Shown here: in pieces, positions 27,008 to 35,827 of the stretch
How the letters are laid out: each line of letters starts with the position of its first letter
Position numbering within the stretch: the first letter of the stretch is position 1
DNA from: Dyella thiooxydans
GTDB taxonomy: Bacteria > Pseudomonadota > Gammaproteobacteria > Xanthomonadales > Rhodanobacteraceae
DNA length: 64,000 nt
Reading direction: 5' to 3'
Assembly: GCF_001641285.1 (NCBI RefSeq)
Contig: NZ_CP014841.1
Location: forward strand, 434,001 to 498,000
Position numbers and translations under genes: made by a program
The notes under the pieces: model-generated
The model's input: the letters and a program-made list of their open reading frames with translations, nothing else
The model's database searches: none
What the model was told of the DNA's origin: nothing

Positions 27008-28114
27008 ATGGACGATTGTTTCCGACCGAGCCGTCGTCCCGTGACCGACCCCGCCCTCAAGCAGGCCTGCCGGCTGTTCCTCTCCCGCCCACCCGCGCCA
27101 CCCGTGGCCGAGACGATGACCCGCCTGGCGGCGCATCCGGCGGCACGCGATGCGGTGGACGAGTATGGCGCCGGCGGTGCCGTGGCGACGCTGGAGCAGG
27201 TGACTGCGGTACGGCTGGGCAAGCCGGCCGGGCGCTTTTTCATCAAGGGCGTCACCGCCCAGCTGTGCGTGCTGCAGGCCTACGCCGACGCACGCGGCTG
27301 CCGCAACGTGGCGATTCATCCCATGGGCCACATGGACATGGACGAGGCCGGTGCGCTGGAGCGGGCGGCGGGACTGAACGCGATCCGGCTGGGTCGCCAC
27401 CGGCCGCTTTCGCTGGACGCGCTGCAGGCCGTGACCGAACCGCTGGCGGCGGTGGTGGTGGAGCTGCCGTTGCGACGGGCCGGCTTCCTGCTGCCGCCGC
27501 TGGATGAGTTGCGGGCGATCTCGACGTGGTGCCGCGGGCGTGCGATCCCGCTGCACTTCGACGGCGCGCGCCTGTGGGAGGCGGCGGCCGGCTATGGTGT
27601 GGCCGAGGCTGAACTGGCGGCGCTGGCCGACAGCGTCTACGTCGCCTACTACAAGGGACTGGGTGGACTGGGTGGCGCGCTGGTGGCCGGCAGCGAGGCG
27701 TTCATCGCCGCGCTGGCGCCGTGGAAGAGCCGCTACGGCGGCAACCTCGTCACCGCCTGGCCCTACGCGATCAGCGCACTGGACGGACTGGATCGGCTGG
27801 CGCCGCGCATGGGCGAATTCGTCGAGCGGGCCCGCGCCCTGGCTGCTGCGCTGGTGGCCGTGCCGCAGGTGCGGGTGCATCCGGCGCGCCCCCACACAAA
27901 TGCCTTCCAGTTGTGGTTGCCGGGTCGGCCGGACGTCCTCGCCGCGCAGCATCGCCAGATGGCTGAAGCCGGCGAGTGGTGGCTGTTCGACGGGTTCGCC
28001 GAGGCGCCGCTGGACGGCTGGACGATGGTGGAGGTCCAGATCGGGCCGGGCTCGGACGACTGGACCGTCGAGCAGGCCGCCGACGCGATCCGGCGCTTCG
28101 TCGCTGGTGCATGA
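27008..28114 (+). CDS. Threonine aldolase-type PLP enzyme
   Basis: This 368-residue enzyme follows fold type I PLP enzymes of the low-specificity threonine aldolase group. HFDGARLWEAA supplies the Asp that contacts the PLP ring nitrogen, and SVYVAYYKGLGGLGG contains the Lys expected to form the PLP Schiff base. The likely reaction is cleavage of threonine or related beta-hydroxy amino acids to glycine and an aldehyde. Start uncertain: ATG at 27008 has GGGG upstream, and GTG 33 bases later is possible. Close spacing to the RMD1-like gene suggests cotranscription, but no functional link is known. Confidence 0.82.
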   Translation: MDDCFRPSRRPVTDPALKQACRLFLSRPPAPPVAETMTRLAAHPAARDAVDEYGAGGAVATLEQVTAVRLGKPAGRFFIKGVTAQLCVLQAYADARGCRNVAIHPMGHMDMDEAGALERAAGLNAIRLGRHRPLSLDALQAVTEPLAAVVVELPLRRAGFLLPPLDELRAISTWCRGRAIPLHFDGARLWEAAAGYGVAEAELAALADSVYVAYYKGLGGLGGALVAGSEAFIAALAPWKSRYGGNLVTAWPYAISALDGLDRLAPRMGEFVERARALAAALVAVPQVRVHPARPHTNAFQLWLPGRPDVLAAQHRQMAEAGEWWLFDGFAEAPLDGWTMVEVQIGPGSDDWTVEQAADAIRRFVAGA

Positions 28115-28471
28115 CCTTCGGCGCGATGTCGTGGTGGCGACTCTGCCGCGGCGGATTCAGCGCTTGGTGCGGCAGGCCACGACGCCGTGCTCAAGGGCCA
28201 GCGTCGGAGCAGTCCGAGCGGGTGGCGGTTGCCGGGGGCTGGCAGACCCTGCCCTGAGATGGATCACACTCCCAGTCGGCCAAGAACGGAGTGAGGTGGC
28301 GGGTCGGCGCGGGCGGCGCGGACGTGATGGTCCGGCCCCGGGTGGTCGGTTCTCCAGCTCAGACGCCCGGCTCCTTTCAGGCGGGTATCCGAGAAGCGGC
28401 GGCGCTTGCGACGCAGGGGCGGAAGCGGGCCGCCGCGCGCATCCGATACCACCTCTGGCCAGCGCCCCGTC
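28115..28471. other. Interval without a supported gene
   Basis: These 357 bases lie between the threonine aldolase gene and the convergent LysR gene. Open frames here are short, biased and lack start sites. No hairpin or repeat stands out. Confidence 0.5.
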
Positions 28472-29380
28472 TCATGTCGGGGCAGGGGCCTCCTTCACGA
28501 AATCCACGAATGCCCGCAGCGGCGCGGGAAGGTGTCGGCGGCCGGGATAGTAGAGATACGGGCCGCTGAAGGTCTGCCACCAGGGTTGCAGCACCGGTTC
28601 GAGCTCGCCGCGCTCCAGGTACGGCTGCAGCCACGCCTCGAACAGGTGGATGACACCCAGCCCGTCGATCGCCGCGCGCAGGGCGAGGTCGGCGGCGGCG
28701 CCCAGGCGCACCATCAGCGGGCCTTCCGGATCGATGCGCACGATCTCGCCATTGCGTTCGAACTCCCAGGTCGGGATGTGGCCGCTGGCGAACTGGCCGC
28801 GCAGGCAGGCGTGCTCGAGCAGGTCGCGCGGATGCCGTGGACGACCGTGCTCGGCGAGGTAGGCCGGCGATGCCGCGGTGGCCATGCGTTGCACGCGCGG
28901 GCCGATCGGTACCGCGATCATGTCCTTTTCCAGCCGCTCGTCATAGCGCACGCCGGCGTCGCAGCCGGCGGCCAGCAGGTCGACGAAGCTCTCCTCGACC
29001 ACCACGTCGAGACGGATCTCGGGATATGCCTTCAGGAACGGCGTGACGATGGACGGAAGCACCAGCCGCGCCACCGTCGCTGGCACGTTGAGCCGCAGCG
29101 TGCCGGCCGGGCGGTCGCGGTAGTGGTTCACCACGTCGAGCGCCGCCTCCACTTCGCCCAGCGCCGGAAACAGGCGTTCGGCCAGGCGCGCACCGGCTTC
29201 GGTGGTGACCACGCTGCGCGTGGTGCGGTGGAGCAGGCGCACGCCCAGGCGCGATTCCAGCCGGCGCACGCTTTCGCTCAGGCGCGAGGCGGAGATGTCG
29301 CTGGCGCGCCCACCCTCGCGGAAACCGCCGGCGCGCACCACGGCAAGAAAGGCGAAGAGATCGCGAAGCTCGGTGTCCAT
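28472..29380 (-). CDS. LysR family transcriptional regulator
   Basis: This 302-residue regulator has the HTH block DLFAFLAVVRAGGFREGGRA, then SDISASRLSESVRRLESRLGVRLL. Its ligand domain contains LRLNVPATVARLVLP and DAGVRYDERLEKDM, of the AaeR/YafC-like group. It is divergent from the aldo/keto reductase gene at 29494, with 113 bases between them, so it most likely controls that gene. The region between contains an AT-richer patch around 29385-29435 where the operator is expected. Effector unknown. Confidence 0.92.
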   Translation of the reverse strand: MDTELRDLFAFLAVVRAGGFREGGRASDISASRLSESVRRLESRLGVRLLHRTTRSVVTTEAGARLAERLFPALGEVEAALDVVNHYRDRPAGTLRLNVPATVARLVLPSIVTPFLKAYPEIRLDVVVEESFVDLLAAGCDAGVRYDERLEKDMIAVPIGPRVQRMATAASPAYLAEHGRPRHPRDLLEHACLRGQFASGHIPTWEFERNGEIVRIDPEGPLMVRLGAAADLALRAAIDGLGVIHLFEAWLQPYLERGELEPVLQPWWQTFSGPYLYYPGRRHLPAPLRAFVDFVKEAPAPT

Positions 29381-29493
29381 TGTGCGAAATTCCGTACGGG
29401 TCGTCCCGATTGTGCCGGATTATCAGAACGGCGGCGCGCACCTAGAGTGTCGGCCAACGCGGCATTCCGGCCGCATCCCGAACGGAGCGCACC

Positions 29494-30378
29494 ATGGACA
29501 AGCAAGTGAACGCAGGCACTTTCACGCTGGGGCACCGGCCTGTGAACCGTATGGGCTACGGCGCCATGCAGCTGGCGGGGCCGGGTGTGTTCGGCCCGCC
29601 GAAGGACCGCGACGCCGCGCTGGCGGTGCTGCGCGAGGCGATCGCCAGCGGCGTGGACCATATCGACACCAGCGACTTCTACGGTCCGCACGTGACCAAC
29701 CAGCTGATCCGCGAGGCGCTGCATCCGTATCCGGAGCAGCTGACCATCGTGACCAAGGTCGGCGCGACGCGCGGGGCGGATGCGTCGTGGAACCCGGCAC
29801 AGAGCCCGGCCGACCTGACCGCCGCGGTGCACGACAACCTGCGCAACCTCGGCGTGGAGCGCCTCGACGTGGTGAACCTGCGCATCATGGGCGACGTGCA
29901 TCGGCCGACCGAGTCGTCGATCGAGCCGCAGTTCACCGCACTGGCGGAACTGCGGCAACGTGGACTGATCCGTCACCTGGGCCTGAGCAACGCCACGCTG
30001 AAGCAGGTGCACCAGGCGCGTGGCATCGCCGAGGTGGTCTGCGTGCAGAACCACTACAACCTGGTGCATCGCGCCGACGATGCCTTGATCGACGAACTGG
30101 CGCCGCTCGGCATCGCCTACGTGCCGTTCTTCCCGCTGGGCGGGTTCACGCCGTTGCAGTCGGACGCGCTGTCGGCCATCGCCAGTCGGCTGGATACCAC
30201 GCCGATGCAGGTGGCGTTGGCGTGGCTGCTGGCGCGCGCGCCGAACATCCTGCTGATTCCCGGCACCTCGTCGCTCGGCCATCTGCGCGAGAACCTCGCG
30301 GCGGCATCGCTCACCCTGGATGCGTCGGTGATGGACGAGCTGTCCGAGATCGGCACTGCCGAGGCGGCGGCGCACTGA
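29494..30378 (+). CDS. Aldo/keto reductase family oxidoreductase
   Basis: This 294-residue TIM-barrel enzyme has the family motifs GYGAMQLAGPG, DHIDTSDFYGP (Asp and Tyr of the catalytic set), VTKVG (Lys) and IRHLGLSN. The position of the catalytic His in the usual LLH motif reads VVNLR, as in a divergent AKR branch. It probably uses NADPH to reduce carbonyl compounds. GGAG eight bases before the ATG supports the start. A GC-rich hairpin follows the stop. Regulation by the divergent LysR is likely but inferred. Confidence 0.9.
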   Translation: MDKQVNAGTFTLGHRPVNRMGYGAMQLAGPGVFGPPKDRDAALAVLREAIASGVDHIDTSDFYGPHVTNQLIREALHPYPEQLTIVTKVGATRGADASWNPAQSPADLTAAVHDNLRNLGVERLDVVNLRIMGDVHRPTESSIEPQFTALAELRQRGLIRHLGLSNATLKQVHQARGIAEVVCVQNHYNLVHRADDALIDELAPLGIAYVPFFPLGGFTPLQSDALSAIASRLDTTPMQVALAWLLARAPNILLIPGTSSLGHLRENLAAASLTLDASVMDELSEIGTAEAAAH

Positions 30379-30386
30379 AAAACGAA

Positions 30387-30414
30387 ACGGCCCGCCCGGT
30401 GAAGGGCGGGCCGT
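30387..30414 (+). terminator. GC-rich hairpin after aldo/keto reductase gene
   Basis: An 11-bp perfect stem (ACGGCCCGCCC / GGGCGGGCCGT) with a 6-base loop starts 8 bases after the stop. No T-run follows, so it may act with Rho or protect the 3' end rather than be a full intrinsic terminator. Confidence 0.6.
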
Positions 30415-30470
30415 CTCCCGCTCGGGCATCCACGGCAAGGTGCCCGCGACGACGCTTGTGGATACTCTGA

Positions 30471-30592
30471 TTTTGCTCGTCATTCCTGCGCAAGCAGGAA
30501 TCCAGCGCCGTTGCTCTCAACGGCCTGTATACGCTGGATCCCGGCATGAGCGGCCCCTCGGCCGTTGAGAGCCGCTGGCATGACGGGCAAAA
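30471..30592. repeat. 122-bp palindromic element with terminal inverted repeats (MITE/REP-like)
   Basis: The ends are 13-base inverted repeats with one mismatch: TTTTGCTCGTCAT at the left and ATGACGGGCAAAA at the right. Inside are an 8-bp perfect hairpin with a GCAA loop (ATTCCTGC / GCAGGAAT) and a second stem (CCGTTG CTCT CAACGG). A longer pairing joins GCTCTCAACGGCC with GGCCGTTGAGAGC. It has no coding capacity. The CATTCCTGC-type motif resembles interspersed palindromes I recall from other Xanthomonads and Pseudomonads. It sits between two convergent genes; copy number elsewhere is not testable here. Confidence 0.75.
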
Positions 30593-30609
30593 CGCAGCCA
30601 ATCAGAGCG

Positions 30610-31356
30610 TTACCGCGCGCCGCCGGCGGCGAACAGGATCTCGCCGTTGAGCCAGTACGAATCGTCCGAAGCGAGGAAGGTGACGATCGAGGCGATGTCC
30701 TGCGGCTGGCCGACGCGGCCCAGCGGCGTCTTTGCCACGGCGCCCGCCTCGAACTCCGAGCCGATGATGCCGGCCGACTGCGTGCCCTCGGTCGACACCA
30801 CGCCCGGGTTCACCGCGTTGACGCGGATCCTGCGCGGGCCCAGCTCCTGCGACAGCACGCCGGTGATCGCGTCCACCGCGCCCTTGGTGCCGCTGTAGAC
30901 GGCGCTGGCCGGCGGCACGATGCGGGTCACCAGCGAGCTGATGTTGACGATGCTGCCGCCTTCGCCCATGTGCTTCGCCGCCGCCTGCGTGACCAGCAGC
31001 AGGCCGAGCACGTTGACGTTGAACTGCTTGTGGTAATGCTCCTCGGTGATTTCTTCCAGCGCGCCGAATTCGTAGACGCCGGAGTTGTTGACGAGGATGT
31101 CGAGGCGACCGAAGTGCTCGATGGCCGCGTCGGCCAGTGCCCTGGCGTCGGCCGCGCTGGACACGTCGCCACCCACGGCGACGGCCTTGCCGCCGGCCTT
31201 GGCGATGTCGGCGACCACGGCGTCGGCGCCGGCGCGACTGGAGGCGTAGTTGACGACGACGGCCGCGCCCTCGGCGGCCAGTGCGCGGGCGATGCCCGCG
31301 CCGATACCCTTGGAGGCGCCGGTGACCAGGGCGACTTTTCCGGTGAGCTTGCTCAT
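30610..31356 (-). CDS. SDR family oxidoreductase
   Basis: This 248-residue classical short-chain dehydrogenase has the cofactor motif TGASKGIG, the structural NNSG (usually NNAG), and the active-site Ser-Tyr-Lys set as ISSL...YSGTK. The C-terminal NPGVV is conserved. It is predicted to use NAD(P)H; the substrate is unknown. AAGGA lies before the ATG at 31356. It is divergent from the ArsR-family gene at 31463 with repeated operator-like sites between them, so the regulator probably controls it. Confidence 0.92.
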   Translation of the reverse strand: MSKLTGKVALVTGASKGIGAGIARALAAEGAAVVVNYASSRAGADAVVADIAKAGGKAVAVGGDVSSAADARALADAAIEHFGRLDILVNNSGVYEFGALEEITEEHYHKQFNVNVLGLLLVTQAAAKHMGEGGSIVNISSLVTRIVPPASAVYSGTKGAVDAITGVLSQELGPRRIRVNAVNPGVVSTEGTQSAGIIGSEFEAGAVAKTPLGRVGQPQDIASIVTFLASDDSYWLNGEILFAAGGAR

Positions 31357-31391
31357 GGGGTGGTTCCTTGTGTGCGGGGTGGGATGAACGG

Positions 31392-31432
31392 GTTCTTAAA
31401 TGCCGTAGTTCGTAACTTATGAACTTAAGAAC
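31392..31432. promoter_or_regulatory. Repeated half-sites between SDR and ArsR genes (putative operator)
   Basis: The divergent gap holds four related half-sites: GTTCTTAA (31392-31399), GTTCGTAA (31408-31415), TTATGAAC (31417-31424) and TTAAGAAC (31425-31432). They form inverted repeats around the centre and a direct repeat at the right. This is the layout expected for ArsR-family binding over both promoters. Not tested. Confidence 0.65.
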
Positions 31433-31462
31433 AAAGAATCAAGGGCTGCTAGAATCGCCGCC

Positions 31463-31831
31463 ATGCGGCCCCTGACCCATCCCTCGATCGAAGACATCAG
31501 CGTGGAGGCGATCCTCCATGCGCTGTCCGATCCCGTGCGGGTGGCGATCTACGCCGAGCTGGCCAATGCCGGCTGCGCGCAGACCTGTTCCACCTTCCTG
31601 ACCATCCGGGATCGAGACATTCCCAAGTCCACCCTGTCCCAGCACTTCCGCGTGCTGCGCGAGGCTGGGCTGATCCGCAGCGAGCGCCATGGCGTGGAGA
31701 TGCGCAACACCTCGCGCTGCCCGGAGATCGAGCAGCGCTTCCCGGGCCTGATCGGCGCCATCATGAATGCCCACAAGGTGCAGTCCGCCGAGCGCACCAA
31801 GGCCACCCGGCGCAGACCCTCTTCCCGCTGA
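31463..31831 (+). CDS. ArsR family (winged HTH) transcriptional regulator
   Basis: This 122-residue regulator has an N-terminal LHALSDPVRVAIYAELANAG and recognition region IPKSTLSQHFRVLREAGLIRSERHGVEMRNT, typical of ArsR/SmtB-like winged helices. The Cys residues (CAQTC near 32-36) could be a sensory site, but a metal-binding pattern is not certain. It is divergent from the SDR gene, with operator-like repeats between them. No metal-transport gene is nearby, so a reactive-compound or redox signal is as likely as a metal. Confidence 0.88.
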   Translation: MRPLTHPSIEDISVEAILHALSDPVRVAIYAELANAGCAQTCSTFLTIRDRDIPKSTLSQHFRVLREAGLIRSERHGVEMRNTSRCPEIEQRFPGLIGAIMNAHKVQSAERTKATRRRPSSR

Positions 31832-31895
31832 TCCGGACGCACCGGACACAACGCACGCGCTAGCATCGGTGGCCTGTCCACCACGGGAAACCGCC

Positions 31896-32363
31896 ATGCA
31901 CCGTCTCTTTCGCCACGCCGTCGTGGTCCTGCTGCTCGCCGGCACGTTCGCCGTGGCCCACGCGGCTGCGCCGGTCGATGATGCATCGGCGATCCGCCGG
32001 GTCATGGCCGACCAGCAGGCGGCCTGGAACCGGGGTGGCGTCGATGGCTTCATGCGAGGCTACAAGGACGCCCCGGACACCACCTTCGTCGGCAGCTCGG
32101 TGCGCAAGGGCTACCGGGAGATCCTCGCCAGCTACCGTGAGCACTACGCGACGAGGGATCAGATGGGGCAGCTCACCTTCTCCGATCTGGACGTCCGCCT
32201 GTTGCCCGGTGCGTCCGGCGCGGTGCGTTACGCCGTGGTGACCGGCCACTTCCATCTCGATCGCAAGGCGCACGGCAGTGTCGCGCAGGACGATGGCGTC
32301 TATTCGCTGCTGTGGGAGAAGACGCCTGACGGCTGGAAGATCATCCTCGACCACACCAGCTGA
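31896..32363 (+). CDS. Exported SnoaL/DUF4440-like protein
   Basis: This 155-residue protein has a signal peptide (MHRLFRHAVVVLLLAGTFAVAHA). An NTF2-fold domain follows: ASAIRRVMADQQAAWNRGGVDGFMRGYKDAPDTTFVG, then REILASYREHYA and YSLLWEKTPDGWKIILDHTS. This matches the DUF4440-type ketosteroid-isomerase-like fold. It is periplasmic and its activity is unknown. GGGAA lies six bases before the ATG. It may share a transcript with the ArsR-type gene 64 bases upstream, but the gap allows its own promoter. Confidence 0.85.
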   Translation: MHRLFRHAVVVLLLAGTFAVAHAAAPVDDASAIRRVMADQQAAWNRGGVDGFMRGYKDAPDTTFVGSSVRKGYREILASYREHYATRDQMGQLTFSDLDVRLLPGASGAVRYAVVTGHFHLDRKAHGSVAQDDGVYSLLWEKTPDGWKIILDHTS

Positions 32364-32381
32364 GCACGACGGCGCGGCGAC

Positions 32382-32837
32382 TCATGGCCGCTCGAACTGC
32401 AGGGTCAGCGACTCGCCGGCAGCGAGGGGCTCCCAGCGCGCGGTCAGCCCGAGCAGGCAGCTTCGGATCGCGTCTACGTCGTCCACCCGCACCGGCAAGG
32501 GTTCGCACGCACGGGCCCGGCAGGTGACCAGGTACAGATCCAGCATGTCGGCGGGAGGGGTATTCCAGCCCGACCAACCGTCGCCCTGGAAGACTTCGAC
32601 CAACCGCTCGACGCCGTCGCTCTCGGCGTCGCCCTGCATCTGGAACGACGCCGGCTCGCCGTCGTGGACCCTGCCGATGAAGCCCCGGCGATGCAGGGTG
32701 CTTTCCACCGCGCAGTGGACCATGTCGTGCGGAATGATCCCCTGCTTGGGGCAGTCGATGGCCTCGGTCGGCACGCCGTTCCTGCGCACGTCCATCCGGT
32801 CGTACTTGCCGGTTCCCTTGGTGAAGACGAGTTCCAC
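32382..32837 (-). CDS. Hypothetical protein, 151 aa (GTG start)
   Basis: This soluble protein begins (M)ELVFTKGTGKYDRMDV and continues with TEAIDCPKQGIIPHDMVHCAVESTLHRRGFI. I recall hypothetical proteins in several Proteobacteria with the FTKGxGKxD start and CPKQGIIPHDMVH block, which supports both the gene and the GTG start at 32837. A GAGGA ten bases upstream is consistent. Conserved His and Cys residues could bind metal, but this is speculative. It lies 84 bases downstream of msrA on the same strand. Confidence 0.7.
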   Translation of the reverse strand: MELVFTKGTGKYDRMDVRRNGVPTEAIDCPKQGIIPHDMVHCAVESTLHRRGFIGRVHDGEPASFQMQGDAESDGVERLVEVFQGDGWSGWNTPPADMLDLYLVTCRARACEPLPVRVDDVDAIRSCLLGLTARWEPLAAGESLTLQFERP

Positions 32838-32921
32838 AGTTCCTGGTTCCTCAGGCCCGTGGCAGCGGCCCGCCCCGGTGGGCCCGGCGTGTGATTCCCA
32901 CACCGCTCCGGCGAGCCTCGC

Positions 32922-33434
32922 TCAGGCGCGGTCGCGCCGGGGCAGCTTCCAGCCCGGCCGCACGAAGTGGCAGGTGTAGCCGTCCGGATAGCGCTGCAGG
33001 TAGTCCTGGTGTTCGGGCTCGGCTTCCCAGAAATCGCCGGCAGGGGCCACCTCGGTAACCACCTTCCCCGGCCACAGGCCGGAGGCCTCGACGTCAGCGA
33101 TGGTGTCTTCGGCGACCGCCCTCTGCTCCGGGCTGGTGTAGTAGATCGCCGAGCGGTAGCTCATGCCGGTGTCGTTGCCCTGCCGGTCGCGCGTGGTCGG
33201 ATCGTGGATCTGGAAGAAGAACTCCAGCAGCGTGCGGTAGCTGGTGACCGCCGGATCGAACACGATCTCCACCGCCTCGGCGTGGCTCCCGTGGTTGCGG
33301 TAGGTGGCATGGGGCACGTCGCCGCCGGAGTAGCCCACGCGCGTGGCGACCACCCCGGACTGCTGGCGGATCAGTTCCTGCACGCCCCAGAAGCAGCCGC
33401 CGGCGAGGATGGCGCGTTCGGTGGATGCGTTCAC
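32922..33434 (-). CDS. msrA: Peptide methionine sulfoxide reductase MsrA
   Basis: This 170-residue enzyme has the catalytic motif GGCFWG with Cys at about residue 14, followed by [22 protein letters not shown] and [11 protein letters not shown], standard for MsrA. A further Cys near residue 159 (YTCHF) may resolve the sulfenic acid. It reduces methionine-S-sulfoxide in proteins, using thioredoxin. GTG at 33434 is the start, with AGGAG eight bases upstream. It is cytoplasmic (no signal peptide) and repairs oxidised proteins. No MsrB is in the window. Confidence 0.95.
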   Translation of the reverse strand: MNASTERAILAGGCFWGVQELIRQQSGVVATRVGYSGGDVPHATYRNHGSHAEAVEIVFDPAVTSYRTLLEFFFQIHDPTTRDRQGNDTGMSYRSAIYYTSPEQRAVAEDTIADVEASGLWPGKVVTEVAPAGDFWEAEPEHQDYLQRYPDGYTCHFVRPGWKLPRRDRA

Positions 33435-33493
33435 GGCGGCAACTCCTGCAGAAGAGACGGAACCCCTGTACGTGGGGCAGCGGGGGATCAGGT

Positions 33494-34438
33494 TCAACGG
33501 CGTGGCGGCAGCAGGAACGTCATCGGCTGATCCAGCCGCGCCGCCCAGGCGGCCTCGGTGTGTGCGCCGCCGGGGAACACCAGGCTCTGGAAATCCGCCT
33601 CGTTGTAGCCACGTGCGCGGAACAGTTGGTCCACCCGCTGCTGGGTCGGTGCGTACATCGCATCCAGCGTGGCCGTGCCGTGGTCGAAGTAGACGCGGTG
33701 GCCGGCCGGCGCAGGGGCGTGCGCCCGCAGGTAGGCGACGAAGGCGTCCGGGCTCGGATTGCCCTCCCGCGGTTTGAGCGCGGTCCCTGGCCAGTGCGTG
33801 GACAGGCAGCCGGCCGCACCGAACACCCGCGGGTATTCGCTGATCGCGTACATCGCCATCAGGCCACCCATGCTCGAGCCCATCACCGCGGTGTCGGCGG
33901 CATCGCCAGCCACGCGGAAGCGCTCGTCGATGCGCGGCTTCAGCTCTTCCACGAGGAACCGCAGGTAGGCATCGGAATAGGGATCCACCGGCAGCTTCAG
34001 ATCCATCGCGCGGGCGCGTTCGCGCTGCGCGCGGGTGAGCGAGCGCCAGACCTTCTGCGGGTAGTACTCGCTCTCGCGCCGGTCGCCGGCGTTCCAGATG
34101 CCGACGATGATGAACGGGCGCGTGCGGCCCTCGCGGATCAGCTTGGTGGCGGTGTCGGCGGCGCGCCAGGACTGGTGGTTCCAGGTCTGCGTGGCGTCGA
34201 ACAGCATGTTGCCATCGAACATGTACAGCACCGCGTAGGGCGCCTGCGCGGGGTAGCCCGGCGGCAGCCACACGTCCACCGTGTGCGGCGGCACGAAGCG
34301 CGAGCTCTCCTGCATCCGCACGATGCGGCCGGCAGCCACGTGCGGCAGCGGCGGTGATCCGAAGGCCATCGCCGGCACGGCGACGACGGCGATCAGCAGG
34401 GCGAGGCGGGCGATCAGGCGGACAGGCGACGTGGGCAT
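33494..34438 (-). CDS. Exported alpha/beta hydrolase, putative esterase
   Basis: This protein of about 314 residues has a signal peptide ([25 protein letters not shown]). An esterase fold follows ([25 protein letters not shown]), with the nucleophile motif GSSMGG (Ser about residue 189) and a C-terminal GGAHTEAAW supplying His. The layout resembles the enterochelin-esterase/putative esterase family. A siderophore role is possible in that family, but no siderophore genes are nearby. The start is set by the signal peptide; an earlier ATG would add a basic leader. Confidence 0.85.
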   Translation of the reverse strand: MPTSPVRLIARLALLIAVVAVPAMAFGSPPLPHVAAGRIVRMQESSRFVPPHTVDVWLPPGYPAQAPYAVLYMFDGNMLFDATQTWNHQSWRAADTATKLIREGRTRPFIIVGIWNAGDRRESEYYPQKVWRSLTRAQRERARAMDLKLPVDPYSDAYLRFLVEELKPRIDERFRVAGDAADTAVMGSSMGGLMAMYAISEYPRVFGAAGCLSTHWPGTALKPREGNPSPDAFVAYLRAHAPAPAGHRVYFDHGTATLDAMYAPTQQRVDQLFRARGYNEADFQSLVFPGGAHTEAAWAARLDQPMTFLLPPRR

Positions 34439-34540
34439 CGGGGGGCGGGCGTGTTGCGAAGCGTCACGGATAGCAGCAAGCCGGTGCCGCCGGAAGCGCA
34501 TGGCCGGTTGCATACGTTTGCAGCCGGCCGGGTGTCCCGC

Positions 34541-35671
34541 TCAGTCGAGGGGCCAGGGCAGCCCGGTGTCGTCGCCCTCGCCGATCGGCGACGCGGGGGG
34601 CGCCCCTGTGGCGGCAGCCTTGCCCGCATGCGCCTGTCGCCACCACGGCGAGGCGGGCCGTCGCTCGCCCGGTTCCACCGGTTCGCCCAGGCGCGGCAGC
34701 AGCAGGTGCGCGTGCGCCGGATCGGCCTGCGCCAGCAGGGTTTCCACCGGCTGGTCCCAGGCATGCGTGGACAGCGAGAACGTGCCCCAGTGCACCGGCA
34801 GCAGCACGCCGCCGCCAAGCATGCGATGGGCCTGGAGCGCGTTCTCCGGACCCAGGTGGATGTCGCCCCAGGACGGGTGGAAGGCGCCGACTTCCAGCAT
34901 CACCAGGTCGAAGGGGCCGAGCCGGTCGCGGATGACTTCGTACTCGGTGGTCAGGCCGGTGTCGCCGCTGAAGAACACGCGGTGCCGCTCGCCGGACAGC
35001 ACCAGCGAGGACCACAAGGTCTGGTTGCGATCCTTCAGCCCGCGGCCGGAGAAGTGCTGCGACGGGGCCGCGGTCACGGTCAGGCCGGTCCCGGGGACGC
35101 GATGGGTTTCCCACCAGGTCAGTTCGGTGATCCGTTCCGGCGCGATGCCCCAGGCCTCCAGGTGCGCGCCCACGCCCAGCGAGGTGACAAAGGGTACGTT
35201 CGACTTCGCCAGCGCGCGGATGGTCGGGTAGTCCAGGTGGTCGTAGTGGTCGTGCGAGATCACCACCGCGTCGACTTCCGGCAGCTGGCGCAGCGTGACC
35301 GGGACCGGCTGGAAGCGCTTCGGCCCCATCAGGGTGAACGGCGAGGCGCGCTCGCCCCACACAGGGTCGGTGAGCACGCGCCAGCCGTCGATCTCCAGCA
35401 GCACGGTGGAGTGGCCCAGCCAGGTCGCGCGCAGGCCGCTGGCCGGCTTGCGCTGCCAGGCTTCGCGCGGATCGTGCGCGGGCAATGGCGCCGATGGCCG
35501 CCGCTCGGCGTCCTCGCAGAGGAATTCACGCAGGGACGGGCGCGGCGTCGCCGGATCGCGCAGGCCGGGCAGCATCGGGTGGATGTTGCGCAGGCGATCG
35601 CCGTCCCACAGCGGCAGGTCGCGCAGGCGTTCCAGCCGGGCGCCCTGGGCCAGTTTTCCGAAGGAACGCAT
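34541..35671 (-). CDS. MBL-fold hydrolase (NAPE-PLD-like)
   Basis: This protein of about 376 residues carries the metallo-beta-lactamase motif HDHYDH (about residues 140-145), with TWLGHSTVLLEIDG and LTDPVWGERASPF before it. This arrangement is characteristic of the NAPE-PLD-type branch. Later FSGDTGLTTEY and LPVHWGTFSLS supply further metal ligands. A di-zinc hydrolase acting on a phosphodiester or ester is likely; the substrate is unknown. ATG at 35671 has GAGG five bases upstream. ATG at 35704 or 35710 would add about 11-13 residues without a better site. Cytoplasmic. Confidence 0.85.
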   Translation of the reverse strand: MRSFGKLAQGARLERLRDLPLWDGDRLRNIHPMLPGLRDPATPRPSLREFLCEDAERRPSAPLPAHDPREAWQRKPASGLRATWLGHSTVLLEIDGWRVLTDPVWGERASPFTLMGPKRFQPVPVTLRQLPEVDAVVISHDHYDHLDYPTIRALAKSNVPFVTSLGVGAHLEAWGIAPERITELTWWETHRVPGTGLTVTAAPSQHFSGRGLKDRNQTLWSSLVLSGERHRVFFSGDTGLTTEYEVIRDRLGPFDLVMLEVGAFHPSWGDIHLGPENALQAHRMLGGGVLLPVHWGTFSLSTHAWDQPVETLLAQADPAHAHLLLPRLGEPVEPGERRPASPWWRQAHAGKAAATGAPPASPIGEGDDTGLPWPLD

Positions 35672-35827
35672 GGATACCTCGCGTGGATCGTTGGCGGAAG
35701 CCATCTGCATGGGTACGGAAGCCTCCCGTCGCAAGTCGCATGTGCCGCAAGGCCCGGGTGAAGTCAGGTGCAAGGCGCGGGCAAACGCGCAATGCTCTGG
35801 CCACCTTTTCCTTCTTCGAGTGCCGCC

